Shown piece by piece: positions 1 to 7,409 of a DNA stretch of 7,678 nucleotides. The stretch is taken from the NCBI GenBank assembly GCA_021203685.1, contig JAJQAS010000292.1:1-7678 (forward strand), given 5' to 3'. The translations under genes and the position numbers were made by a program. The notes beneath the pieces are model-generated. The model had not been told where the DNA came from. It worked only from the letters and a program-made list of their open reading frames with translations, and ran no database searches. The DNA comes from Clostridiales bacterium. Its GTDB lineage: Bacteria > Bacillota > Clostridia > Oscillospirales > Oscillospiraceae. Position 1 is the first letter of the stretch. Every line of letters starts with the position of its first letter.

Positions 1-18
1 GTCTCTTCACAGGTGTTA

Positions 19-65
19 CCCATGTGTCTCTTGACACACGGGCCGCCCCTACAGGAGCGGGCCGT
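19..65 (-). repeat. Two overlapping hairpins downstream of wecE (possible intergenic palindromic repeat)
   Basis: Read in the wecE direction, positions 65-38 form an 11-pair stem with one C-C mismatch and a TGTA loop. Positions 42-19 form a 10-pair stem with an AAGA loop. The two share bases 38-42, so only one can form at a time. Both stems contain a G-U pair in the minus-strand RNA that becomes an A-C or C-A mismatch in plus-strand RNA, so the structure fits transcription on the minus strand. Neither stem is followed by a U run, so a classic intrinsic terminator is not supported. The stretch 71-103 between the hairpins and the wecE stop is AT-rich and repeats ATTGC three times. This could be a mobile or palindromic intergenic element, or the 3' end of the operon mRNA. 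The structures are seen directly; the role is not known. Confidence 0.45.
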
Positions 66-103
66 TTCCCCATAATTGCACATTGCTAATTCCTAATTGC
101 AAA

Positions 104-1234
104 TTAAGAGTAAAACTCCTTGACCGCATCGATAACCTCCTGGCAGTCCTCCGCCGTCAGGCCGTAATACATGGGCAGACGGGTCAGCCGCTCGGACTCC
201 CTGGTGGTGTACACGTCCTCCCCGTGGAAGCGGCCAAAGCGTTTCCCGGCGGGGGCGGTGTGCAGGGGGATGTAGTGGAAGGCGGAATAGATGTCCCGCT
301 CCTTCAGGAAGGCAATGAGCGCCGTCCGCTCCTCCAGGTCTTTGCACTTGATGTAGAACATATGGGCGTTGTGGACGCAGCCCTCCGGGATGATGGGCAG
401 CTCGAGCTTCCCCGCCTGCGCCAGAGGGGTCAGGCCCTCATAGTAGCGGTTCCAGGTGGCCATGCGGTCGTCGTTGATTTTGTCCGCGTCCTCCAGCTGG
501 GGATAGAGATAAGCGGCATTCAGGTCGCTGGGAAGATAGCTTGAGCCGTAGTCCACCCAGGTATACTTGTCGATCTGCCCCCGGATGAACTTACTGCGGT
601 TGGTGCCTTTTTCCCGGTAAATTTCCGCCTGCTCCACCTGCTCCGGGTGGTTGACCAGCACGGCGCCGCCCTCACCCATGGCGTAGTTTTTCGTCTCGTG
701 GAAGCTGTAGCACCCTACGTCGCCGATGGCGCCCAGGGCCTTGCCCTTATACCAGCCCATGACACCCTGGGCGGCGTCCTCCACCACCTTGAGGCCGTGG
801 CGGCGGGCGATGTCCAGAATGGTGTCCATCTCGCAGCCCACGCCGGCGTAGTGGACCACGCAGATGACGGTGGTTTTCTCGGTGATGGCGTCCTCGATTT
901 TGGCCTCATCAATGTTCATGGTGTCGGGCCGGATGTCCACAAACACCACCTTCGCCCCCCGCTGCACAAAGGCGTCCGCCGTGGAGACAAAGGTGTAGGC
1001 AGGCATAATGACCTCATCCCCCGGCTGCACGTCGCACAGCAGGGCGGCCATCTCCAGTGCGCTGGTGCCGGAAGTGGTCAGCAGCGCCTTGGCCGCGCCG
1101 GTCTTTTCCTCCAGCCACTGATGGCATTTCAAAGTGAATGGCCCATCGCCGCAGAGCTTGTGGTTGGCGATGGCCTGGGCCATGTATTCTGGCTCCCGGC
1201 CTGTGGAAGGGGGAATATTAAAGGGAATACGCAT
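104..1234 (-). CDS. wecE: dTDP-4-amino-4,6-dideoxygalactose transaminase (WecE/RffA type)
   Basis: A PLP-dependent aminotransferase of the DegT/DnrJ/EryC1 (sugar aminotransferase) family. It is predicted to transfer an amino group from L-glutamate to dTDP-4-keto-6-deoxy-D-glucose in the cytosol, giving dTDP-Fuc4N. The 376-aa product matches the usual WecE length and follows my recollection of E. coli WecE almost end to end: IPFN near the start, KLCGDG at 26-31, PGDEVIMP at 71-78, RPDTMNID at 102-109, HYAGV at 128-132, CEMDTI at 134-139, and REKGTNRS at 207-214. The PLP-binding VEDAAQ is at 151-156, and the Schiff-base lysine is K182 in SFHETKN. The C-terminal IPLH at 322-325 and TTRESERL at 343-350 are also family-typical. 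ATG was chosen because GGAGG at 1244-1248 sits 9 bases upstream. It is the third gene of the unit, 30 bases after the YfhO gene. The specific WecE assignment, rather than another sugar aminotransferase, is strong because similarity covers substrate-specific regions; the final product is inferred. Confidence 0.93.
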   Translation of the reverse strand: MRIPFNIPPSTGREPEYMAQAIANHKLCGDGPFTLKCHQWLEEKTGAAKALLTTSGTSALEMAALLCDVQPGDEVIMPAYTFVSTADAFVQRGAKVVFVDIRPDTMNIDEAKIEDAITEKTTVICVVHYAGVGCEMDTILDIARRHGLKVVEDAAQGVMGWYKGKALGAIGDVGCYSFHETKNYAMGEGGAVLVNHPEQVEQAEIYREKGTNRSKFIRGQIDKYTWVDYGSSYLPSDLNAAYLYPQLEDADKINDDRMATWNRYYEGLTPLAQAGKLELPIIPEGCVHNAHMFYIKCKDLEERTALIAFLKERDIYSAFHYIPLHTAPAGKRFGRFHGEDVYTTRESERLTRLPMYYGLTAEDCQEVIDAVKEFYS

Positions 1235-1264
1235 GAAAATCAGCCTCCAAAATTGATGATCGGG

Positions 1265-4200
1265 TCAATTTTTCTCTTTCCGTTTTGCCCGCGCTGCGCC
1301 GCCTCTCCGGCGCAGCAGCAGCACGCAAACACCCCGCACCGCGATGGCGGCCAGGGCTGCGCCGCTGGCGGCCATACCGACGTTCAGCCAGGGCATGGCG
1401 TATTTTAAGACAATTTCGTGGTCGCCCGCTTCGATGACCGCGCCCATATAGAGCTTGTCCACCTGGAACAGCTCGGTCTCCTCGCCGTCCACCCAAAGGG
1501 TCCAGCCCCTGGTGTAGGGGATGGAGAAGGTCAGCAGCCGGGTGCTGCTGGCGGAGATGGACCCGGTGACGGAATCGCCGTCCTCCTCCACATTCTCCAG
1601 CATCTCCTGGCGCAGGGCGGTCACGTCCTCCACGTAGTCCTCCATGGGCAGACAGAACACCCGGAAGTCCTCATAGGTGAACTCGCCCGCTTCCGTGAAG
1701 ATCAGGGTACACTCCGCCGTCCCCTCCTGGCTGTAGCCCAGGTTGAAGGAGAAACCGGAGGTCTCGAAGTAATAGGTCTGGCGTTTGCCGTGGAGTCGGG
1801 TGGTGGTGGTGGTGCCGTTGGCTCTCACCTTGAGTTCACACAGGTCGGAGGTTTTGTCGCTGGCGTAGTTGATACCCTCCAGATAGAGGTAGGTCTCGCA
1901 CCCCGCCGCGCCGTCGAAGGTGAAGGTGATGGAGGCGTTTTCCTCCGTCACGGTGATGGTTTTGGTCTCCTCATCCAGGGTCAGGCCGTGGGTCTCCGCC
2001 ACCTGGCAGTCCACTTCCTGCACCGTCAGGTCGGTCTCCCCTTCTGTCAGTCCCGCCTCGTCCAGAAGCTGGGCCGTCTCGTCGGAGACCACGGCGTTTT
2101 GCAGCACCGCCTGCTGCTTTTCCGCGAAGTTCAGGGTGCTGTACTCGCTCTCGGTCATGTAGGAGGTGTAGGTGTACCCCAGGGACAGGGCGTACTGGTT
2201 CTCATAAATCAGAACGCCGTCGCTCTCTTCCGCCAGAGAGAAGCCGTAGGGGACCCGTTCGCCCTCATCCTCCGCTTCCACGCAGTAATATTTGACACAG
2301 GCCAGGGCCTCCAGGCTGGCCCGGGCGTCGAACCCCCGCAGGTCAAAGGACTGGGCCGCCGTGTTCAGGTTGAATTCCAGGTAGGTCTCCGTCAGACCGG
2401 AGGGGATCACGGAGTAATAAGAAGTGGTGCCATAATAGCCCACAGCCATCGCCTGGTTGGACCGCCGGGCCGACTGCTCCACCCGGTAAAAGCTGTCGTC
2501 CTCCAGGGCGGCAGCCGCAGCGGCTGCGGTGTCCGTCAGGCTGCTCTGCACCTCCCCGGCCTCCACACAGGAGTCGGTGTAGTCCCCCACGCCGCTGCGG
2601 AAGGCGGCGTTGCTGTTGACCGCCAGGGTCAGGATCAGGGTCAGCGACAGCAGCGTCTTTTTCTGGTAGGTGTTGGAGGCGAACAGGTCCATCGTCAGCA
2701 CCGCCAGCAGCGTCGCCGCCAGCAGCAGCAGACCCACATACCGGGCGGCATCCGGCTCCTGCCCGCAGAGGACCAGGCCGATATAGATGCCCCCCGCCAC
2801 CAGCAGCCCCCGTTTTTCCCGCGCCTCCAGGTGCAGGAACTCCGGCAGCAGATAGGCCAGCACCAGGGAGCCCATCAGGGCGAAGCCGTAGCACCAGCGG
2901 TTGGTGACATAGCCAAAACCGTTCATGATCTTGCCGAACAGCGGCACGCAGATCATCACGGTGCAAATAATAACGCCGGTTTTCAAAGGCCGGAACCGCT
3001 TTTCCTTCTGGAAGAACAGCAGCACGATGGCCAGCAGCGTCAGCCCGGCAAAGCTGAGGATAGCCCAGCTCTGCCCGCTGGGGACCGCCGCGGTCAGGTC
3101 ATCAAACAGTTTTTCGTAGTAATTCCAGCTGTAGGCAAACAGCGAGGTCAGGCCGCTCTGTTCCCCCGACCGGCTGCTGGTCAGGAAGGAGTAGACCGTG
3201 GGCAGCAGGATGACGCCGGACAGGGCCATGCCCCAGAAGTACACGCCGATGAGCTTGAAGATCTCGCTGACGATGCGCTTTACATCTGTCCCGTGGAGGA
3301 AGATCAGCCGCACCAGCAGGTAGAGGGCCATCATCAGCGTGTTCATATAGGCCAGGTAGTAGCCGCTGATGAAGTTCAGGCACACCGTCACCAAAAACAG
3401 GCCGCCCTTGCGCTTGTGGAGGAACCGCTCCACCCCGGCCAGCATCAGGGGCAGGTAGATAAGACAGGGGGTCTGGAACACCGGCTGCCGCACCAGGATA
3501 TAGAGGGAGTAGCCGCAAAAGGCGTAAGATGCGCCGCCGCAGACGACCTCCATCTTGCTGGTGCGCCCCATCTCCAGCAGCAGCCACATCACCGCCAGGC
3601 CGCTGCAATAGATGCGCAGCATACACAGGACGTTGTAAAGGGCCTCCATGCAGTCCACCGGGGTGAACAGGCACAGCAGCATCAGCGGGTCCCGCCGGAT
3701 GACGTCCAGCACGTCCATGCCCATACCCGCCTCAAAGGTGAACTGGGGCAGGTGCAGCACGCCGGTGGTTCGGAGCTCCTCTACCACAGAGAGGGCGTAG
3801 TTCCGCAGGAACACCATGGAGGCGTACTGCTGCTGGAGGCCGTCCACCGTCCAGACCATGGACTTCCCGTTGGTATAGAAGGGCAGCACCACCGCCGTGG
3901 CCAGCACCACGAACGCCGCCGTGAAGATCAGCACGCAGCGGACGCCCAGGGTGTGCCGCTGGTAAAAGCTCTGGCGGCCAGGGTGCAGCGTCCGGGCGGG
4001 GGGATTGGGCGGGTTCCAGAAGTTCCCGTTCCGCAGCACCCACTTCACCGGCCGCACCGCCCAGGGCAGGCAGGCGATGACCACCAGCATCAGCGCCAGC
4101 GCCAGCCCCGCCAGGTAGCCCAGCTTGCCCAGCCGGTCGGAGAACAGGTCCATCAGCACCGTGCTGAACAGGATGGTGACCGGCCGCTGCCACAGATACG

Positions 4201-5023
4201 CCTCCGGCCAGGACTCGCTCAGGTCAGTGATCGCTGGCAGCCGCCGGTTGGGCATCAGCGCCAGCAGCCCGAAAATCAGGCACAGCACCAGTACATACCA
4301 TCCCAGCCGCACCAGCGGCCCATAGTGGCCAATGATGCCGCTGGAGAGGCTGGCATAGCTCTTGTTGCCCTTGAAAAAGGCCGCCAGCCGGTACAGAAAG
4401 TCCGACTTCCACCAACAGACGGCCAGCACGGCGGCCAGCCCCGCCAGAGAGATCAGTTTTGTTTCAATTTTATCCAGCAGCAGTCCCCGCTGCTGGGCAT
4501 CGGTCCACCGCCCCAGCAGGAACAGGGGCAAAAACACCAGCGCCCGGGCCAGGCAGAACCGGTCGCCGATCCAGCCCAGCAGGCCGGAGAGGCACCCCAC
4601 CGCCAGGGTCAGGACAACGAGCAGCCGCCGGTCCCATTTGGTCTGTTCCAGCCACAGCATCAGCAGCAGATATTCCGCGAAAACCAGAAACAGCCACGAG
4701 GCCCCGGGGGTATTGAACAGGGCAAAGCCAGGCGTCCCTCCCAGGGCCGCCTGGATCCAGAACAGCAGCAGTTTTTGCACCAGGTACAGCCCCGCAAAGG
4801 CCATGCTGAACCGCACCAGCCGCTCCCGGGTGTTGATGACCTCCCTGGAAAGGCTGCCGAACAGGAACGCCAGGGCGGGATACCCCGCGATCTGGTCAAA
4901 GTTCCACAGGGCTTTCACCGGACGCAGACTGGTCCCCGTGGGCAGGCACTGCACACAGGCGATGGCCAGCAGCATCAGCAGCCCCAGGTGGTATTCCCGC
5001 TTTTGGATGGTTTTTGAGTACAC
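1265..5023 (-). CDS. YfhO-family membrane protein (GT-C-like) with an N-terminal degenerate acyltransferase-3-like domain
   Basis: A 1252-aa polytopic membrane protein. Residues 360-800 carry about a dozen hydrophobic segments with YfhO (PF09586) landmarks: WTVDGLQQQY at 391-400 in the first outer loop (D394 is a candidate catalytic acid), RRDP at 443-446, ASYAFCGYS at 498-506, LPLMLAGVERF at 524-534, ISGYYLAYM at 552-560 and NRW at 708-710. Residues 805-1210 form a mostly soluble, probably extracytoplasmic domain ending in the family's IPYTRGW (1168-1174) and GDHEIVLKY (1200-1208). A last helix at 1212-1236 and a basic tail follow. YfhO proteins are implicated in transferring sugars from a polyprenyl-phosphate carrier, for example in lipoteichoic acid glycosylation in Bacillus. 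Residues 10-325 add about ten more helices resembling acyltransferase 3 (YPALAFLFG 48-56, FLPLFLLGRW 164-173) without its histidines. The start is GTG: an in-frame TAA lies 18 bases upstream, and the purine-rich AGAGGG about 10 bases upstream is a weak ribosome site. It lies 32 bases after tagD. Substrate is unknown. Confidence 0.85.
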   Translation of the reverse strand: MYSKTIQKREYHLGLLMLLAIACVQCLPTGTSLRPVKALWNFDQIAGYPALAFLFGSLSREVINTRERLVRFSMAFAGLYLVQKLLLFWIQAALGGTPGFALFNTPGASWLFLVFAEYLLLMLWLEQTKWDRRLLVVLTLAVGCLSGLLGWIGDRFCLARALVFLPLFLLGRWTDAQQRGLLLDKIETKLISLAGLAAVLAVCWWKSDFLYRLAAFFKGNKSYASLSSGIIGHYGPLVRLGWYVLVLCLIFGLLALMPNRRLPAITDLSESWPEAYLWQRPVTILFSTVLMDLFSDRLGKLGYLAGLALALMLVVIACLPWAVRPVKWVLRNGNFWNPPNPPARTLHPGRQSFYQRHTLGVRCVLIFTAAFVVLATAVVLPFYTNGKSMVWTVDGLQQQYASMVFLRNYALSVVEELRTTGVLHLPQFTFEAGMGMDVLDVIRRDPLMLLCLFTPVDCMEALYNVLCMLRIYCSGLAVMWLLLEMGRTSKMEVVCGGASYAFCGYSLYILVRQPVFQTPCLIYLPLMLAGVERFLHKRKGGLFLVTVCLNFISGYYLAYMNTLMMALYLLVRLIFLHGTDVKRIVSEIFKLIGVYFWGMALSGVILLPTVYSFLTSSRSGEQSGLTSLFAYSWNYYEKLFDDLTAAVPSGQSWAILSFAGLTLLAIVLLFFQKEKRFRPLKTGVIICTVMICVPLFGKIMNGFGYVTNRWCYGFALMGSLVLAYLLPEFLHLEAREKRGLLVAGGIYIGLVLCGQEPDAARYVGLLLLAATLLAVLTMDLFASNTYQKKTLLSLTLILTLAVNSNAAFRSGVGDYTDSCVEAGEVQSSLTDTAAAAAAALEDDSFYRVEQSARRSNQAMAVGYYGTTSYYSVIPSGLTETYLEFNLNTAAQSFDLRGFDARASLEALACVKYYCVEAEDEGERVPYGFSLAEESDGVLIYENQYALSLGYTYTSYMTESEYSTLNFAEKQQAVLQNAVVSDETAQLLDEAGLTEGETDLTVQEVDCQVAETHGLTLDEETKTITVTEENASITFTFDGAAGCETYLYLEGINYASDKTSDLCELKVRANGTTTTTRLHGKRQTYYFETSGFSFNLGYSQEGTAECTLIFTEAGEFTYEDFRVFCLPMEDYVEDVTALRQEMLENVEEDGDSVTGSISASSTRLLTFSIPYTRGWTLWVDGEETELFQVDKLYMGAVIEAGDHEIVLKYAMPWLNVGMAASGAALAAIAVRGVCVLLLRRRGGAARAKRKEKN

Positions 5024-5055
5024 GGCTACATTTCCCTCTTCTTACGGTTGTCCGG

Positions 5056-5445
5056 TCAGCGGCCCAGATCGGACTTGATCTGCGTGGTGGAGACCTCCGG
5101 CGTCCGGGGGAGATAGACCACCTCGCAGTAGTCTTTCAGGAAGTCGAATTTGCCCTCCCAGTCGTCGCCGATGACGAAGGTGTCCACCCGGAACTCCTTC
5201 ACGTCGGAGACCTTCTGGTCCCAGCAGGTCTCCGGAATGACCAGGTCCACGTAGCGGATGGCCTCCAGCAGCTGCTTGCGCTGTTCGTAGGTGAAGTAGC
5301 ACTTCTTTTGCTTCTCGTTCCAGTTGAACTCGTCGGTGGAGAGGGCCACGATCAGGTAATCTCCCAGCTCCTTGGCCCGGCGCAGCAGGTTGATATGGCC
5401 GTAGTGGAGCAGGTCGTAGGTGCCGTAGGTGATGACTTTTTTCAT
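5056..5445 (-). CDS. tagD: Glycerol-3-phosphate cytidylyltransferase
   Basis: Predicted to catalyse CTP + sn-glycerol 3-phosphate to CDP-glycerol + diphosphate in the cytosol, supplying activated glycerol phosphate for wall teichoic acid or other glycerol-phosphate-decorated polymers. The 129-aa product has the length of Bacillus TagD and follows it closely from memory: KKVITYGTYDLLHYGH at 2-17 contains the nucleotidyltransferase HxGH motif (H14-H17), STDEFN is at 36-41, RYVDLVIPE at 64-72, GDDWEGKFDFL at 93-103, and the second family signature RTPEVSTTQIK is at 114-124. No catalytic residue appears to be missing. ATG at 5445 is preceded by GGAGG (5452-5456) with a 6-base gap. It is the first gene of the operon behind the promoter at 5538-5566. 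No polymerase (TagF-like), TagA or TagO lies in the window, so the polymer it feeds cannot be named. Fusion partners are absent. Confidence 0.95.
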   Translation of the reverse strand: MKKVITYGTYDLLHYGHINLLRRAKELGDYLIVALSTDEFNWNEKQKKCYFTYEQRKQLLEAIRYVDLVIPETCWDQKVSDVKEFRVDTFVIGDDWEGKFDFLKDYCEVVYLPRTPEVSTTQIKSDLGR

Positions 5446-5469
5446 GTTGTGCCTCCAGTTTGCCCCGCA

Positions 5470-5490
5470 GGGCGGCGCTCAATGCCGCCC
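5470..5490 (-). other. GC-only stem-loop in the tagD 5' UTR
   Basis: In the tagD transcript, GGGCGGC (5490-5484) pairs perfectly with GCCGCCC (5476-5470) around a 7-base loop. It lies between the predicted transcription start (about 5531) and the ribosome binding site at 5452-5456, ending 13 bases before the latter. The 3' arm can alternatively pair as GCCC with GGGC across TGCG just downstream. No U run follows, so it is not a terminator. It may stabilise the mRNA 5' end or modulate translation; the function is inferred only. Confidence 0.4.
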
Positions 5491-5537
5491 CATGGGAAAA
5501 ACGTCAGATTCAGGGTCGGGGATGTTCAATCAGCACG

Positions 5538-5566
5538 ATTATAGCACATCCCCCGGCCATATGCAA
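5538..5566 (-). promoter_or_regulatory. Predicted sigma-A promoter for tagD-yfhO-wecE (extended -10)
   Basis: On the minus strand a perfect TATAAT lies at 5543-5538, preceded by TGC, which makes an extended -10 (TGnTATAAT). TTGCAT at 5566-5561 is a partial -35 (TTG conserved) at the ideal 17-base spacing. Transcription would start near 5531, giving a leader of about 85 bases to tagD. Because the following gene gaps are 32 and 30 bases with no terminator, this promoter probably drives all three genes. No operator-like repeat was seen around it. Confidence 0.72.
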
Positions 5567-5656
5567 TCTGTGAAGGCGTCGAAAAACCGGGAGATTCTCA
5601 CAAAAAATTCGGTTTGGGGGGCCGTGCCGCCGGGGACGCGGCCTCATCCACAGGGA

Positions 5657-5686
5657 GAGGCCGACCTGTTTGAGCAGGTCGGCCTC
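5657..5686 (-). terminator. Perfect 12-bp hairpin downstream of ptsI, possible mRNA 3' end
   Basis: GAGGCCGACCTG and its exact complement flank a 6-base loop, 40 bases after the ptsI stop and about 90 bases before the tagD promoter. The bases between the ptsI stop and the stem are A-rich in the ptsI direction, as expected upstream of an intrinsic terminator. The bases after the stem start TCCCTG, not a U run. In the plus direction T-rich bases follow only after an 8-base gap. It is very stable and well placed for ending or stabilising the ptsI transcript, but it is not a textbook intrinsic terminator. Confidence 0.5.
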
Positions 5687-5725
5687 ATGGCTGGTTTTAC
5701 AGTTTGTTTTCGTTTTTAGTGGAAA

Positions 5726-7381
5726 TTAGCACTCCAGTTTCTCCAGGGTGCAGGTCTTGGCGATGGACTTGCGGATCTCGGCCCGCAGGGGCAGCACGGA
5801 GGCGGGGGAGACGGACAGCTCGTCGATGCCGATAGCCAGGAAGGTGGGCAGCAGGGAGATGTCGGCGCCCAGCTCGCCGCAGATGCCGATCCAGATGCCG
5901 GCCTTGTGGGCGGCGTCGGTGGCCATCTTCAGGGCGCGCAGCACGGCGGGATGGTGGGGGTCGAAGAACTTGCCCAGGTCGTTGGCCTGACGGTCGCAGG
6001 CCAGGGTGTACTGGGTCAGGTCGTTGGTGCCCACGGAGAAGAAGTCCACTTCCTTGGCCAGGGCGTCGGCCACAAAGACGGAGGCGGGGGTCTCGATCAT
6101 GATGCCCAGCTCGGTGTCCTTGTTGTAGGGGATGCCCTCATCGTCCAGCTCGGCCATGACCTTGGCGCAGGCCCGCTTGCACTCCTTGACCTCCCAGACA
6201 GAGGTGATCATGGGGAACATGATGGCGACCTTGCCGTAGGCGGAGGCGCGATACAGGGCGCGCAGCTGGGTGCGGAACACCTCGGGGCGGTTCAGGCAGA
6301 TACGGATGGCACGGACGCCCATGGCGGGGTTCTCTTCCTTCTTCATGTCGAAGTAGTCCACCTGCTTGTCGGCGCCGATGTCCAGGGTGCGGATGACGAC
6401 GCGCTTGCCGTTCATGGCGGCGGCCACCTGCTTATAGGCTTCGAACTGCTCGTCCTCGGTGGGGTAGTCGGAGGCGGCCAGATACAGGAACTCGGAGCGG
6501 AACAGGCCGATGCCCTGGCCGTCGTTGTTCTGCACGGCGGCGACGTCCTCGGGGGAGCCGATGTTGCAGTAGAGCATCATCTTCTTGCCGTCCAGGGTCA
6601 CGTCCTCTTTGCCCTTCATGGTCTCCAGCAGCTTCTTCATCTCCAGCTGCTTCTCGCGTTTTTCCTTCAGGCCGGTCAGGGTGATCTCATCGGGGTCCAG
6701 GAACAGCTCGCCGGTCTCGCCGTCGATATAGGCGGTGCGGCCGTTATAGTCCTGCTTGAGGGCGTCGCCCGCGCCGCAGACGGCGGGGATGCCCATGGTG
6801 CGGGCCAGGATGGCAGTGTGGGAGTTGCCGGAGCCGCCCTGGGTGACGAAGGCCAAAATTTTGGACTTGTCCAGCTGGAGGGTCTCGGAGGGAGCCAAGT
6901 CGTCGGCGGCCAGGATGACGGGGACGTCGGAGTCGATGCCGCCGGCCACAATGCCCATCAGGTTGTCCAGAATGCGGCGGGCCACGTCCTTGATGTCGGC
7001 GGCGCGGGCCTGCATATAGGCGTCGTCCATGGCGGCGAACATGGCGGCGAACTGCTCGCCGGCCTGCTCCACGGCGTACTCGGCGTTGCAGGACTCCTCC
7101 TCCATCACGGAGGTCATGCATTCCACGAAGTCCTCGTCCTCCACGAACATGGCGTGGGTCTCGAACAGCACGGCGGCCTCGTCGCCGGCCTCTTCCCGGC
7201 ACTTCTCGGCCAGGGCCTCCAGCTGCTCCATGGATGCGGCCTGGGCCTCGGCCAAGCGGGCCTTCTCGGCCTCTACGTCGGTGACGGTGGTTTTAACGAT
7301 GGTGGTGTCCGGGCGCTGGAAGAAATACAGCGGGCCCTTCTCGACGCCCTTGGAGACGCCTTTGCCTTGGATCATGATCAT
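5726..7381 (-). CDS. ptsI: PTS enzyme I (phosphoenolpyruvate-protein phosphotransferase)
   Basis: Cytosolic first enzyme of the PEP:sugar phosphotransferase system. It autophosphorylates from PEP and passes the phosphate to HPr. The 551-aa product has the full domain order: N-terminal segment with the helical HPr-binding region (about 1-145), phosphohistidine swivel domain (about 150-228), and PEP-binding TIM barrel (about 255-545). The active-site histidine is H188 in NSHTAILAR. PEP/Mg-site residues are R295 in GLFRSEF, R331 in IRTLDIG, E430 in MIETP, N453-D454 in GTNDLTQYT and C501 in GICGEL. The loop before H188 reads GGSGNSH rather than the GGRTSH of E. coli, a variant I associate with clostridial enzymes. 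ATG at 7381 is chosen because AGGGGTG (7396-7390) lies 8 bases upstream. The reading frame stays open 91 codons further, but that stretch runs through the leader hairpins and resembles no enzyme I. A second ATG two codons on (7375) is less well spaced. ptsH is not next to it on the downstream side. Confidence 0.96.
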   Translation of the reverse strand: MIMIQGKGVSKGVEKGPLYFFQRPDTTIVKTTVTDVEAEKARLAEAQAASMEQLEALAEKCREEAGDEAAVLFETHAMFVEDEDFVECMTSVMEEESCNAEYAVEQAGEQFAAMFAAMDDAYMQARAADIKDVARRILDNLMGIVAGGIDSDVPVILAADDLAPSETLQLDKSKILAFVTQGGSGNSHTAILARTMGIPAVCGAGDALKQDYNGRTAYIDGETGELFLDPDEITLTGLKEKREKQLEMKKLLETMKGKEDVTLDGKKMMLYCNIGSPEDVAAVQNNDGQGIGLFRSEFLYLAASDYPTEDEQFEAYKQVAAAMNGKRVVIRTLDIGADKQVDYFDMKKEENPAMGVRAIRICLNRPEVFRTQLRALYRASAYGKVAIMFPMITSVWEVKECKRACAKVMAELDDEGIPYNKDTELGIMIETPASVFVADALAKEVDFFSVGTNDLTQYTLACDRQANDLGKFFDPHHPAVLRALKMATDAAHKAGIWIGICGELGADISLLPTFLAIGIDELSVSPASVLPLRAEIRKSIAKTCTLEKLEC

Positions 7382-7409
7382 AGTTCTTTCACCCCTGAAA
7401 AAATTTGTA

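Noticed and set aside
2505..2530. GC-rich palindromic CAG/GCC repeats in the YfhO gene
   Set aside because: They encode a run of alanines (residues 833-839) in a linker and need no special explanation.
4459..4899. Several short open frames on both strands within the YfhO gene
   Set aside because: No ribosome binding site or conserved motif, and all are contained in the continuous 1252-codon frame.
1418..5017. A 1199-codon open frame on the plus strand opposite the YfhO gene
   Set aside because: Its product is rich in Gln, His, Gly and Pro with no recognisable domain, while the minus-strand frame shows membrane segments and YfhO motifs. Strong third-position GC in the real gene removes stop codons from the opposite strand.
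5584..5615. AAACCG/CGGTTT pairing followed by T residues as a terminator upstream of the tagD promoter
   Set aside because: Only 6 bp with a 20-base loop, and the T residues are largely consumed by the stem, so it is too weak to support.
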